DNA from: Neptunomonas concharum
GTDB lineage: Bacteria > Pseudomonadota > Gammaproteobacteria > Pseudomonadales > Balneatricaceae
Direction of reading: 5' to 3'
Assembly (NCBI RefSeq): GCF_008630635.1
Contig: NZ_CP043869.1
Coordinates: forward strand, 310,001-374,000
Length of the DNA: 64,000 nucleotides
The position numbers were made by a program, and so were the translations under genes. Shown piece after piece: positions 19,203 to 27,217 of this stretch. The notes beneath the pieces are model-generated. The model searched no databases and was not told the origin of the DNA. It saw only the letters and a program-made list of their open reading frames with translations. Numbering within the stretch: the first letter of the stretch is position 1; each line of letters starts with the position of its first letter.

Positions 19203-19880
19203 ATGCTAATAGAAGTTGCAGGTGAGAATGCACTGATCGTCTATTTTGGCGAAACGGCTAATCCGCAAGTATCGGCACGCGTGCAGCAGGCAGTAGATTT
19301 GCTGTCTCAGACAATGGGTGATGCGCTGGTGGATTTGGTGCCTTCCTACGCTTCGTTACTGGTGATCTACAATCCACTCGTGACAGATCATTTTGCCGTT
19401 AAACGGCAGATTAGGGCGCTGCAATATGCAGAAGAAAGTGACCAGCCCCAAACAGGTAATTTAATAGAGCTACCCGTTTATTACGGAACGGATGCAGGCC
19501 CAGATTTGCAGTCACTGGCAGATAATGCGGGACTTACTACTAACGAAGTGATTCAGATCCATAGCGAGATGGAATATCGCGTTTACGCCATTGGCTTTGC
19601 TCCAGGGTTTGCTTACTTAGGTGAAGTTGATGAGCGTATTGCAGCGGCACGTTTAAGTACGCCACGCTTGAAAGTGCCTCGCGGCGCGGTGGCGATTGCT
19701 GACCGGCAAACGGCGGTATATCCAGCAGTATCCCCTGGCGGCTGGAATCTGATTGGCTTGTGCCCGATTCGTATGTTTGACCCTGCTGCTGAGCCGACGA
19801 TGCCCGTACAAGTCGGTGATCGTGTAAAGTTTGCACCGATCTCAAAGCAAGAATTTCTATCCTTGGGAGGTGAGTTATGA
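19203..19880 (+). CDS. pxpB: 5-oxoprolinase subunit B (KipI family)
   Basis: A 225-residue protein matching the KipI/allophanate hydrolase subunit 1 family. The diagnostic block GFAPGFAYLG (about residues 123-132) is present, followed by TPRLKVPRGAVAIADRQTAVYP and SPGGWNLIG. It works with PxpA and PxpC in ATP-dependent hydrolysis of 5-oxoproline. The ATG begins 3 nt after pxpA, and the stop overlaps the pxpC start by 4 nt (ATGA), the usual translational coupling in this operon. In B. subtilis the homologue KipI was first described as an inhibitor of the sporulation kinase KinA, a role with no meaning here. Confidence 0.94.
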   Translation: MLIEVAGENALIVYFGETANPQVSARVQQAVDLLSQTMGDALVDLVPSYASLLVIYNPLVTDHFAVKRQIRALQYAEESDQPQTGNLIELPVYYGTDAGPDLQSLADNAGLTTNEVIQIHSEMEYRVYAIGFAPGFAYLGEVDERIAAARLSTPRLKVPRGAVAIADRQTAVYPAVSPGGWNLIGLCPIRMFDPAAEPTMPVQVGDRVKFAPISKQEFLSLGGEL

Positions 19881-20827
19881 GCCTTGCTGAAACAGGATTT
19901 AAAGTACTCCAGCCAGGTCTTCTCACTCTGATTCAGGATGCTGGTCGATTTGGGTATCATCGCATAGGACTCACCAATGGTGGTCCCTTAGATATGGCCT
20001 CCTTTCGCTGGGCCAATCAATTGTGTGGTAATCCAGAAGGTACTACTGCACTGGAGGTGAGTATTGGTGGTCTGGTCATGGAAGCTCAGCTGGATACCTA
20101 CTTTGCCGTGACCGGTGCTAACCTTCCGTTAAAAGTAAACGGTGTGGAATTAGAAGGATGGCAAACACACGCAATTAAAGCGGGTGATCGTATTGAATTG
20201 GGCTTTACGCAAGCTGGTGCACGGGCTTATTTGGCCGTTGCTGGTGGCTTCTCGATTCCTGTCTCGTTTGCCAGCAGCGCAACCGTGACCCGTGAAGGAA
20301 TCGGAGGTTTAACAGGAGATAAGCTACAACAAGGGGATTTTTTGCCCTGCGCTCCTCATGCAACAAAAGCGATGTATCGCTTGGCAGCAGCTTATCGCCC
20401 CTCTTTTTCACAGCAGGAAACGCTGCGATTGGTATTAGGTTATCAGCATGCAAGTTTTGATAATGTGCAAAAGCGTTTGTTCTTCTCCAGTGAATACCGT
20501 CTGACTGATCGTGCTGATCGTATGGGCTTTCGCTTAGAGGGGCAGGCAGTACGTTCCTCGCTTACGGGTATTTTGTCAGAGGGGATTTGTCATGGCGCTG
20601 TACAGATTCCAGCAGATGGGCAGCCAATCGTACTCTTGAATGATCGACAGACTATCGGTGGCTATCCCAAGATAGGCTCTGTCATCTCCCTTGATACGGC
20701 AAAACTAAGCCAACTATTGCCGGGAAGCTGTATCCACTTTGAAGAAGTATCGATCGAGCAATCTCATAACCTTATCTGTTTGGCAGCACACCGCTTTGCC
20801 AATACCCCTTTAGAACGTATCGCTTAA
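19877..20827 (+). CDS. pxpC: 5-oxoprolinase subunit C (KipA family)
   Basis: A 316-residue protein of the KipA/allophanate hydrolase subunit 2 family. Signatures are LQPGLLTLIQDAGRFGYHRIGLTNGGPLD near the N-terminus, NGGPLD being typical, then LEVSIGGL, ARAYLAVAGGF and the C-terminal GAVQIPADGQPIVLLNDRQTIGGYPKIG. It forms the larger part of the PxpBC complex that acts with PxpA. It overlaps pxpB by ATGA. The DUF4392 gene begins 23 nt after its stop, so all five genes from 17648 to 21708 look like one transcript. Confidence 0.94.
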   Translation: MSLAETGFKVLQPGLLTLIQDAGRFGYHRIGLTNGGPLDMASFRWANQLCGNPEGTTALEVSIGGLVMEAQLDTYFAVTGANLPLKVNGVELEGWQTHAIKAGDRIELGFTQAGARAYLAVAGGFSIPVSFASSATVTREGIGGLTGDKLQQGDFLPCAPHATKAMYRLAAAYRPSFSQQETLRLVLGYQHASFDNVQKRLFFSSEYRLTDRADRMGFRLEGQAVRSSLTGILSEGICHGAVQIPADGQPIVLLNDRQTIGGYPKIGSVISLDTAKLSQLLPGSCIHFEEVSIEQSHNLICLAAHRFANTPLERIA

Positions 20828-20850
20828 CTGTCGATAGTGGAGAAATTAAA

Positions 20851-21708
20851 GTGACGAATGCAAGTATAGCGCGAGATGACACAGCGTTAAGTAAACTTAT
20901 TGAAGACCTGTTAGTCGCTAGAAACTTGCGAGGTATGAAGACTATTCAACCCGCCTTGCAGACAGGTTACTACTTACGTGCTGCGCGTATCTTGAATAAA
21001 TGTCGAGGCCACGTGCTGATAGGCACTGGCTTTCCTGTTGTAGACACCTTTGAAACGGATGGCCCCGTCGGTGCGATTGCGTTATATCGTGCATTAGAGA
21101 CATTAGGTGCAACCCCCGTGTTGGTGTGTGGTCCGCCGGTATCGCAAGCGCTTATGAAGGATTTTCGGGTTCATGAAATCCGAGTGGGAGAGCACCAAGA
21201 GCAGAAGCTGGAAGCATTTGAAGCGCTCTATAAATTCCACCCTGATGCCGTAGTCTCGATTGAGCGCCCAGGGCAAGCCGAGGATGGTGGTTATTACAAT
21301 ATGCGTGGTGAAAGCATCAGTGCGCGGACAGCCTGTTTCGATACGTTTGTAAAACATGCCAAATGTCCGACCATTGGTATTGGTGATGGCGGCAATGAGA
21401 TCGGCATGGGCAATGTAGTCAGTGCCTTAAAAGATCTAGATATTGTTGCATCGGCTACCTGTGTAGATGAGTTACTGATTGCCGACGTCTCTAACTGGGG
21501 AGCCTATGGGATCATGGCATTTTTAAGTGTCTGGAACCAAACGGATCTACTGGGTCAGGTGAAACCCCGTGAAATTCTCGACTATCTATCGGGGTTAGGC
21601 AGTGTAGATGGCGTAACACGCCAAAATGAGTTGACCGAAGATGGTCTGGATCCGAGTGAAGGTGAGTCCGTTTTATTGGCGCTACGTCAGCTGATTAATG
21701 TGGCCTGA
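20851..21708 (+). CDS. DUF4392 protein (D-glutamate cyclase C-terminal-domain homologue)
   Basis: A 285-residue protein resembling the C-terminal domain of animal D-glutamate cyclase. Conserved blocks are LIGTGFPVVDTFETDGPVGAIAL (about residues 56-78), VSIERPGQAEDGGYYNMRGESI (about 136-157) and GIGDGGNEIGMGNV (about 176-189), the last two rich in acidic and glycine residues likely to form the active site. The start is GTG at 20851 with GGAG 8 nt upstream. It is the last gene of the DUF1445-pxpABC-DUF4392 operon and converges on the LysR gene with only 6 nt between stops. The proposed reaction is D-glutamate to 5-oxo-D-proline plus water, by homology and context; whether it acts alone or with the DUF1445 protein is open. 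Confidence 0.85.
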   Translation: MTNASIARDDTALSKLIEDLLVARNLRGMKTIQPALQTGYYLRAARILNKCRGHVLIGTGFPVVDTFETDGPVGAIALYRALETLGATPVLVCGPPVSQALMKDFRVHEIRVGEHQEQKLEAFEALYKFHPDAVVSIERPGQAEDGGYYNMRGESISARTACFDTFVKHAKCPTIGIGDGGNEIGMGNVVSALKDLDIVASATCVDELLIADVSNWGAYGIMAFLSVWNQTDLLGQVKPREILDYLSGLGSVDGVTRQNELTEDGLDPSEGESVLLALRQLINVA

Positions 21709-21714
21709 TAAGTT

Positions 21715-22596
21715 TTAGGGTATTTGCATGATGGCCAGACTACTTTCAGCTAGTTGCTGGGGTAGTATTCGGTCATCATCCTGTCGCCAAGCATAGCAAA
21801 ACGTTAGTTCGGCAGGGGTCTGTTCGGTTTCCATCTTGATCAGTGAGCCCTCTGATAGAGGCTGTTCTAAAAGTGGAATTGGCAACAAAGCGATCCCCAC
21901 TCCTTGCTGAATCAGCTTTAACATATTCGCAACCGAGCTACAGGTGTGAATCGGCGGCGGCTCATCCAATGTATTGAAAAGCTGATGCAAATAATGCCAA
22001 GGTCGTGTGTCTCGGGGGAAGCTGATTATAGGGAAGGTGGCTAAGTCTGCCACGCTCAGTGGCGTTGAGTGGTGGTGAAGATTAGGGCTGCAAACCCAGC
22101 ATTGAGGGTAGCTGCTTAATTGTCCGACACTGATATCAGCTGGCGTTGATTGATCTGCTACCATGAGCGCAAAGTCGATCTGGTGGTTCTGCAATTGGCG
22201 TATCAATATAGGGGTCATATCGCTGGTCAGTTCAAAAGAGATCAGCGGATGTTTAGTTTGCCAGTGTTTCAGTAATTTGGTTAACCAAAGATGCGCTAAA
22301 GTATCGGAAATACCGATACGTAAGCTGCCTTTTTCAGGAATTTCTTGGCTAATTTGTGCTTTCATCTCCTGACTTATGGCGATGAGCTTTTCGGCATAAG
22401 GTAACAGTTGAGTGCCACGAGCAGTGAGTTGGGTGCCGCTCTTATCTCTTAGAAGCAAAGCCACACCTAGCTCGGCCTCTAGTGCAGCAATCCGTGCGGA
22501 GATTGCCGGTTGGCTTGTATGCAGTTGCTGAGCGGCTGCATGGAAGCTGCCAAGGCGGGCTACTTTAATAAAGGTAGAAAGGTTGCGTAATCGCAT
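21715..22596 (-). CDS. LysR-type transcriptional regulator
   Basis: A 293-residue LysR regulator with an N-terminal winged helix-turn-helix (MRLRNLSTFIKVARLGSFHAAAQ through QPAISARIAALEAELG, residues 1-45) and a C-terminal periplasmic-binding-protein-like effector domain (about 90-293). It lies between the D-glutamate cyclase/oxoprolinase operon and the D-amino-acid transaminase gene, convergent with the former and divergent from the latter. This makes it the obvious candidate regulator of both. The effector is unknown; D-glutamate, 5-oxoproline or a related metabolite is a guess from context. Confidence 0.92.
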   Translation of the reverse strand: MRLRNLSTFIKVARLGSFHAAAQQLHTSQPAISARIAALEAELGVALLLRDKSGTQLTARGTQLLPYAEKLIAISQEMKAQISQEIPEKGSLRIGISDTLAHLWLTKLLKHWQTKHPLISFELTSDMTPILIRQLQNHQIDFALMVADQSTPADISVGQLSSYPQCWVCSPNLHHHSTPLSVADLATFPIISFPRDTRPWHYLHQLFNTLDEPPPIHTCSSVANMLKLIQQGVGIALLPIPLLEQPLSEGSLIKMETEQTPAELTFCYAWRQDDDRILPQQLAESSLAIMQIP

Positions 22597-22660
22597 GATG
22601 GCACCGTGCTAAATAAGCAAAATACTATAACGTGGCTTTGTGTTTGCATTATAGGTTTTT

Positions 22661-22698
22661 TTGTAATGGTTTTTTTTGCTGTTTTATTGTAAAGGTTT
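22661..22698. repeat. Direct repeat TTGTAAWGGTTT in the lysR/dat intergenic region
   Basis: TTGTAATGGTTT (22661-22672) and TTGTAAAGGTTT (22687-22698) differ by one base and are spaced 26 bp start to start. They sit in a T-rich, AT-rich stretch upstream of dat, and related TTTGTAATA recurs in the dyad at 22756-22783. They may be regulator half-sites. Confidence 0.35.
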
Positions 22699-22755
22699 GA
22701 TATTATTTTATGCTAAATGAAAAATATTGGGTGTTTTTTGTTTAATTTTTATACG

Positions 22756-22783
22756 TATTGCAAATAATTGCCTATTTGTAATA
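22756..22783. promoter_or_regulatory. Dyad upstream of the D-amino-acid transaminase gene
   Basis: TATTGCAAATA (22756-22766) and TATTTGTAATA (22773-22783) match as inverted repeats at 10 of 11 positions across a 6-nt ATTGCC centre, 55 nt before the dat ATG. Position and symmetry fit a binding site for the divergently transcribed LysR protein. Confidence 0.45.
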
Positions 22784-22838
22784 TAAAGTCGCTATTGAAT
22801 CTGACTGTTAGTCAAGTAGCTTAAGGGGCAGTTAACAA

Positions 22839-23705
22839 ATGAGTATTGCATATTTAAATGGTGAATACCTCCCACTCGAAGAAGCACGTATCTCTCCTTT
22901 AGATCGTGGTTTTCTTTTTGGTGACGGTATCTATGAAGTGATCCCTTACTACGCAGGTAAGCCAGTTGGTTTGGTAGCTCATATCGAACGTATGATTGAT
23001 GGCTTGGCCGCTGTTGAAATCCAGTCAAAAACTACGCTGGAACAATGGTCTGCTCTTTTAAATGATCTGATTAGCCGTAACGGCGGCGCAGAAAAGAACT
23101 TGGGCGTTTATGTTCATGTCTCTCGCGGTGCAGATGTTAAGCGTTTTCATGCATACCCGGAAAACGTAGAGCCAACGGTTTTCTGTTTTACTTTTGACAT
23201 CAAAGACCCTGAGCCGGTAGATCGCACAGCTGTGCACGCTTATACCGTGACTACTGCGCAAGATCTGCGCTGGCGCCGTTGCCATATCAAATCAACGGCA
23301 CTGTTGGGTAATGTCATGCACTTTCAGCAAGGCTATGCATCGGGTAACAGCGAATGTTTGCTGTACAACGACAAAAACGAACTGACTGAAGGTAGTTCGG
23401 TCAATGCTTACATTGTTAAAGATGGTGTCGTTATTACTCCGATCCAAGATAACCAGATTTTGCCAGGCATTACCCGTCGAATCATCATTGATAGCCTAAA
23501 AGAGGAAGGCTCTATTAAGGTTGAAGAGCGTACGGTGACCATGGATGAAGTCTATGCCGCTGACGAAGTATGGATCAGCTCCTCATCTAAAGAGATAGCC
23601 CCTGTTACACAGATAGACGGTAAGCCTGTAGGTGATGGCACCGTAGGTGAAGTTTGGGAAAAAGCTTTCCGTATCTATACCGATGCAAAGTTTACACACC
23701 GCTAA
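22839..23705 (+). CDS. dat: D-amino-acid transaminase (class IV PLP enzyme)
   Basis: A 288-residue fold-type IV aminotransferase. The start (YLNGEYLPLEEARISPLDRGFLFGDGIYEV), the lysine expected to bind PLP (K151 in HIKSTALLGNV), NELTEGSSVNAYIV and LPGITRRIII are the pattern of D-alanine/D-amino-acid transaminases rather than branched-chain enzymes. The known reaction is D-alanine plus 2-oxoglutarate to pyruvate plus D-glutamate. AAGGGG lies about 10 nt before the ATG. It has its own upstream dyad and its own terminator, so it is a single-gene transcript. Its position next to D-glutamate cyclase genes suggests that it makes or consumes D-glutamate for that pathway. Confidence 0.88.
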   Translation: MSIAYLNGEYLPLEEARISPLDRGFLFGDGIYEVIPYYAGKPVGLVAHIERMIDGLAAVEIQSKTTLEQWSALLNDLISRNGGAEKNLGVYVHVSRGADVKRFHAYPENVEPTVFCFTFDIKDPEPVDRTAVHAYTVTTAQDLRWRRCHIKSTALLGNVMHFQQGYASGNSECLLYNDKNELTEGSSVNAYIVKDGVVITPIQDNQILPGITRRIIIDSLKEEGSIKVEERTVTMDEVYAADEVWISSSSKEIAPVTQIDGKPVGDGTVGEVWEKAFRIYTDAKFTHR

Positions 23706-23741
23706 TTGACACTCTGCTCTTCATTGACAAAAGACGTTTTG

Positions 23742-23768
23742 CCCCGGTTTTCCGGGGTTTTTTTTGTC
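23742..23768 (+). terminator. Rho-independent terminator after dat
   Basis: CCCCGG and CCGGGG around a TTTT loop, followed by eight Ts, form a strong intrinsic terminator about 40 nt after the dat stop. Confidence 0.93.
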
Positions 23769-23825
23769 TGGATTTTCTTAGGCAGCCTTAACTGTATTTT
23801 CCTTGCAACGAGAATGTAGCTTCCG

Positions 23826-23978
23826 TTACCTACTATGTTTCAATCTATATTCGCCCAAAAATTCGAATAGGTAGGTTTATGATCAAGAATCTGAATAACT
23901 CGTAAGAGGATGACTAAAGTAGTAGTCTCTAGCCAGCTTTGCATCATAAATCTCACCCTGGGTACAGGTAAGTTACCT
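23826..23978. promoter_or_regulatory. TTACCT/AGGTAA repeats upstream of the beta-helix gene
   Basis: The 13-nt palindrome AGGTAAGTTACCT (23966-23978) lies 3 nt before the AAGGAG ribosome-binding site of the next gene. A further divergent pair, TTACCTA near 23826 and TAGGTAGG near 23869, lies upstream. The one next to the ribosome-binding site could be an operator or a small translational hairpin. No RNA family is recognised. Confidence 0.35.
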
Positions 23979-23993
23979 CTGAAGGAGTGGAAC

Positions 23994-26900
23994 ATGAAAA
24001 GAATAAGAATAGATAGTGTTAGAAAAGTAGTGATTAGCCTGCTTGCAACATGCAGTTTAGCTCTAGTATCAGAGGCTCAAGCTCTTGAGTTTGTAAACAT
24101 TGCTAACAGCAATGTCGATGTTAGAGAGGCGCAGATAAATGTGCAAACTGACGAGCCAAGCGAAGTCTATGTTAAGTATGGGTTGAACTCCGCCAATTTT
24201 GTTAACTCTCAAGTGTCTGGTAGTAAAAGAAATCATGCTATCTCTCTAAATAACTTAAAGTTGGGGCACATTTATCACTATCGTGTTGTCGCAAAGTCGA
24301 GTATTGGCGAAGAGTTTATTAGTGATGGGCAGTTGTTACGACTTAAAAAGACGAGTGATGCCTTTCCTGTCGCTGTTATTAATAAAATAGATAAGCAAAA
24401 CATTACCTCTTCTAGTGCAACTATTAACGTTGAGCTTGATAGAGCGGCAACTGCTACGTTAAATTTTGGGCGAGGGGCCTATAATGGGGGGACTTTGGTT
24501 TCCTCTGTTGCTGTTAATCACCAATTTGAGTTAAGTGGGTTGGATGAAGGGGAAATCTATCATTTTGAAATCGATACAGAAACGCCTGACGGCTTTTTCG
24601 CTGATGGATCAGATCAGCTACTTCGTCTCAAAGAGGCATCGGGTCCAGATATTACCCACCTGTTTGTGAGCGAACGAGGTACCACATCTTCTACCATCAC
24701 CTGGAATACCAGCCGCCATGCAACCGGACGTGTTTTATACCGTAAGGTTGGTGAGCCAGACTACCAAAAAATAGAAAGCTTTGAGTTTCTGAAAGAGCAT
24801 AGCGTTACACTACCCAATTTAGCAGACTACTCTGAATATGAATTCTTTGTTGAATCAGCTGATGCTAATGGTTTGACCTCCGCATCCAAATCATTATTTT
24901 TCTACACACTGGATAGCTCACCTGAACAGCCATCCATTGCGAAAATAGAGGTCAGCTACCTGAATTACTTAAAAAACGAAGGTTTTGCCAAGGTAGTTAC
25001 TGCAGAGGACACGCGTGTCTGGATTACTTTTGGTCCAAGCTTCAGGCCTAATACCTCTCTTGTATCAGATTTTAAGAAAGAGCATGGTATTCGATTACCA
25101 TCGTTGATTCCTGGTTTGTTTTATCGACTAGAAGTTCACGTCGAAGATGCAGACGGAAATCTCCATAAGCAAATTCAATTTTTTGATCCTGAAAAACTTG
25201 CGATAATTACAGAGAGTGAGATAACAACCGAGCCTGAGTACCTTGTAAATAGTTTTCTTACCCCAAGAACAACCAAGGTTTGTAATTATAATGTGAGTGA
25301 TATCGTTGCATACAGTTATATTAAATTAGACTGTTTGCTTGATTTAAATAATCAGCATGTATTCCTTAATGAAGGTGTTTCTTTACTTGCGGCTGGTGGC
25401 GACGTTATTAACGGCACTTTGCATATGCCTGATGGTGAAATCGATCCTCGATTACTGAACTCGTCTGTTACCGTTAGTGGTGTGGGGGTTAGTCCTACAT
25501 CGGACAATTATCTGTTAGATAAAAAACGCTGGCCTCTTACTGAGGGTGTTGTTGAAGATTCTGTTGCAAAAATAAATAGACAAATTCTTCAGCACGCTTT
25601 CAATCAAATGGCCGCTATCCAGATAGCTACATTTACATTGCCTAGCTTTGATGTTTATTTCTTAGTAGGGCAATACGATTCGCGTATTGATGGTAGTAAA
25701 AGTGGAATGCTATTACCTTCGAACACTAATTTAGTAATGCACGCAGATACTACATTGCGTGTACAACCAAATGGATACGAAAAGTACAGTCTGCTTGGTA
25801 CCTTCAATGCTAGTAATGTTAAGGTAAAAGGTGGGGTGCTAATTGGTGAGCGAGATCAGCATAACTACGAAGACCCGCTTTCAGATAAGAATAAACAGTG
25901 GGCTGGCACGCTAATGCGGATCCAAGGTTCGACGAATGTTTTGATTGATGGCGTTAGCTTTATTGATGCGATGGGTGATGGCCTATCAATCAGCTCTCTT
26001 CGAGGGTATGGTCGACCTGACCACATTGAAACGAAAGATGTTACGGTCATTAATAGTACTTTTGACAATAACCGTCGACTTGGTATGGCTATCACCAGTG
26101 GTTCCGATATCTTAGTGGATAGCAATACATTCTTAAACTCAGGCCAACCTACTGAATACTCTACTTTTGCCTCTCCCGGTTGGGCGCTGGATGTTGAGGG
26201 GGCTCGCTTACGCAATAACGAGGGCGAGCTTTACTATATTGAACGTCCGCATAACATTGTTATCAGTAACAATGTCGAGAAAAATAGCTACGAGGGTGCT
26301 TTCATTGCCGCTATAGGTGATCATATCGACATCATCAAAAATACGACTGAAAGTCGTTTAGGTATAGGACAGTCCTCTTTTGTAACTATTACTGATAATA
26401 AAGTGACGTACAACGACAGCTCTCATACCGCAAAATTTGCCATACTCAATGGTCACGATGGGGAAACAACTTTTTACCCAATCACTGATGGTGTGCCACT
26501 GGAAAATAATATTATTGCTAATAATGAGCTCCGAAATGCAGGTATCTTTATCTCGGGAAGTAATACTGATATCTATGATAACACTATAATAAATGCTCCA
26601 TTGGCCTTCTCTATATATAGAGCAAAAGATACAAATATCTTTAATAATAAAGCAGTGGTTGATAACGATGCTCCTAGCACTGATAGTGATGGTAGAGTAA
26701 AAAGCTATAATGGTATGCGAGCAAGATTCTCAGTAAATAATGTTAGCTTTAATGGTAATAAAGTACATGTAAGGGGTAACCCGCTATGGGTTCAGGGAAT
26801 AAATACCGAACCAAATCAAAGTGCTTATATGATGGAAGTTAAAGATAATGTCTTCACAACATCTACTGATAGTAAAGTTTCAGTTTTTAGCAAGGCGAAA

Positions 26901-27146
26901 AATGTAACACTTCAAGGAAATGAAATTAATGGATTGCAGATATCTACAGAATCTCACGATCTATCAATTTTGGATAATGTTATTAATCAGACCTTGTCGC
27001 ATGGTATTCATGTTAATACAGGAAGTAACAATATTGATATACAAGGCAATACAATTGGTTTCAGTGGAAGCCGGTCTGTTTGCATTAAAGTGTCTACCGA
27101 TAGTGCAGTTAATGAAAAAGATAATGTGTGTCATGAAATAGAATAA
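23994..27146 (+). CDS. Large secreted protein: four Fn3-like modules plus right-handed parallel beta-helix
   Basis: I do not recognise a characterised family. The product from the ATG at 23994 (AAGGAG 6 nt upstream) is 1050 residues. It has a signal peptide (basic start, hydrophobic core, cleavage likely after AQA at residue 30). Four fibronectin-III-like modules follow (about 35-420), recognisable by repeated L-x-L-x-x-G-x-x-Y/F-x-x-x-V blocks such as NLKLGHIYHYRVVAKS and GLDEGEIYHFEIDTE. After a linker, about residues 570-1050 show NosD/PbH1-type turns with N-x-F/N-x-I asparagine ladders (SNNVEKNSYEG, YDNTIINAP, QGNTIGFSG). The C-terminus has a cysteine pair (SVCIKV and DNVCHE). Such proteins often bind or cleave polysaccharides, but no catalytic motif is evident. 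The 3' third is clearly richer in A+T than its neighbours, hinting at transfer or surface diversification. Confidence 0.75.
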   Translation: MKRIRIDSVRKVVISLLATCSLALVSEAQALEFVNIANSNVDVREAQINVQTDEPSEVYVKYGLNSANFVNSQVSGSKRNHAISLNNLKLGHIYHYRVVAKSSIGEEFISDGQLLRLKKTSDAFPVAVINKIDKQNITSSSATINVELDRAATATLNFGRGAYNGGTLVSSVAVNHQFELSGLDEGEIYHFEIDTETPDGFFADGSDQLLRLKEASGPDITHLFVSERGTTSSTITWNTSRHATGRVLYRKVGEPDYQKIESFEFLKEHSVTLPNLADYSEYEFFVESADANGLTSASKSLFFYTLDSSPEQPSIAKIEVSYLNYLKNEGFAKVVTAEDTRVWITFGPSFRPNTSLVSDFKKEHGIRLPSLIPGLFYRLEVHVEDADGNLHKQIQFFDPEKLAIITESEITTEPEYLVNSFLTPRTTKVCNYNVSDIVAYSYIKLDCLLDLNNQHVFLNEGVSLLAAGGDVINGTLHMPDGEIDPRLLNSSVTVSGVGVSPTSDNYLLDKKRWPLTEGVVEDSVAKINRQILQHAFNQMAAIQIATFTLPSFDVYFLVGQYDSRIDGSKSGMLLPSNTNLVMHADTTLRVQPNGYEKYSLLGTFNASNVKVKGGVLIGERDQHNYEDPLSDKNKQWAGTLMRIQGSTNVLIDGVSFIDAMGDGLSISSLRGYGRPDHIETKDVTVINSTFDNNRRLGMAITSGSDILVDSNTFLNSGQPTEYSTFASPGWALDVEGARLRNNEGELYYIERPHNIVISNNVEKNSYEGAFIAAIGDHIDIIKNTTESRLGIGQSSFVTITDNKVTYNDSSHTAKFAILNGHDGETTFYPITDGVPLENNIIANNELRNAGIFISGSNTDIYDNTIINAPLAFSIYRAKDTNIFNNKAVVDNDAPSTDSDGRVKSYNGMRARFSVNNVSFNGNKVHVRGNPLWVQGINTEPNQSAYMMEVKDNVFTTSTDSKVSVFSKAKNVTLQGNEINGLQISTESHDLSILDNVINQTLSHGIHVNTGSNNIDIQGNTIGFSGSRSVCIKVSTDSAVNEKDNVCHEIE

Positions 27147-27163
27147 AATAATTGGCTAATGAG

Positions 27164-27192
27164 GCTGCTGGACATCATGCTATGCCAGCGGC
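27164..27192 (+). terminator. Hairpin after the beta-helix gene
   Basis: GCTGCTGG (27164-27171) pairs with CCAGCGGC (27185-27192), with one G-T pair, 18 nt after the stop. There is no U-tract, so it is only a weak terminator candidate between this gene and the convergent EamA gene. Confidence 0.4.
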
Positions 27193-27217
27193 CCATTCCA
27201 TTTACCTGACTTTAACG

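Noticed and set aside
23840-23993. A c-di-GMP (GEMM) riboswitch upstream of the beta-helix gene
   Set aside because: GGTAGG and GTTACC pieces recall the 3' half of GEMM-I, but the conserved GCAAAGC core and tetraloop receptor pattern are absent.
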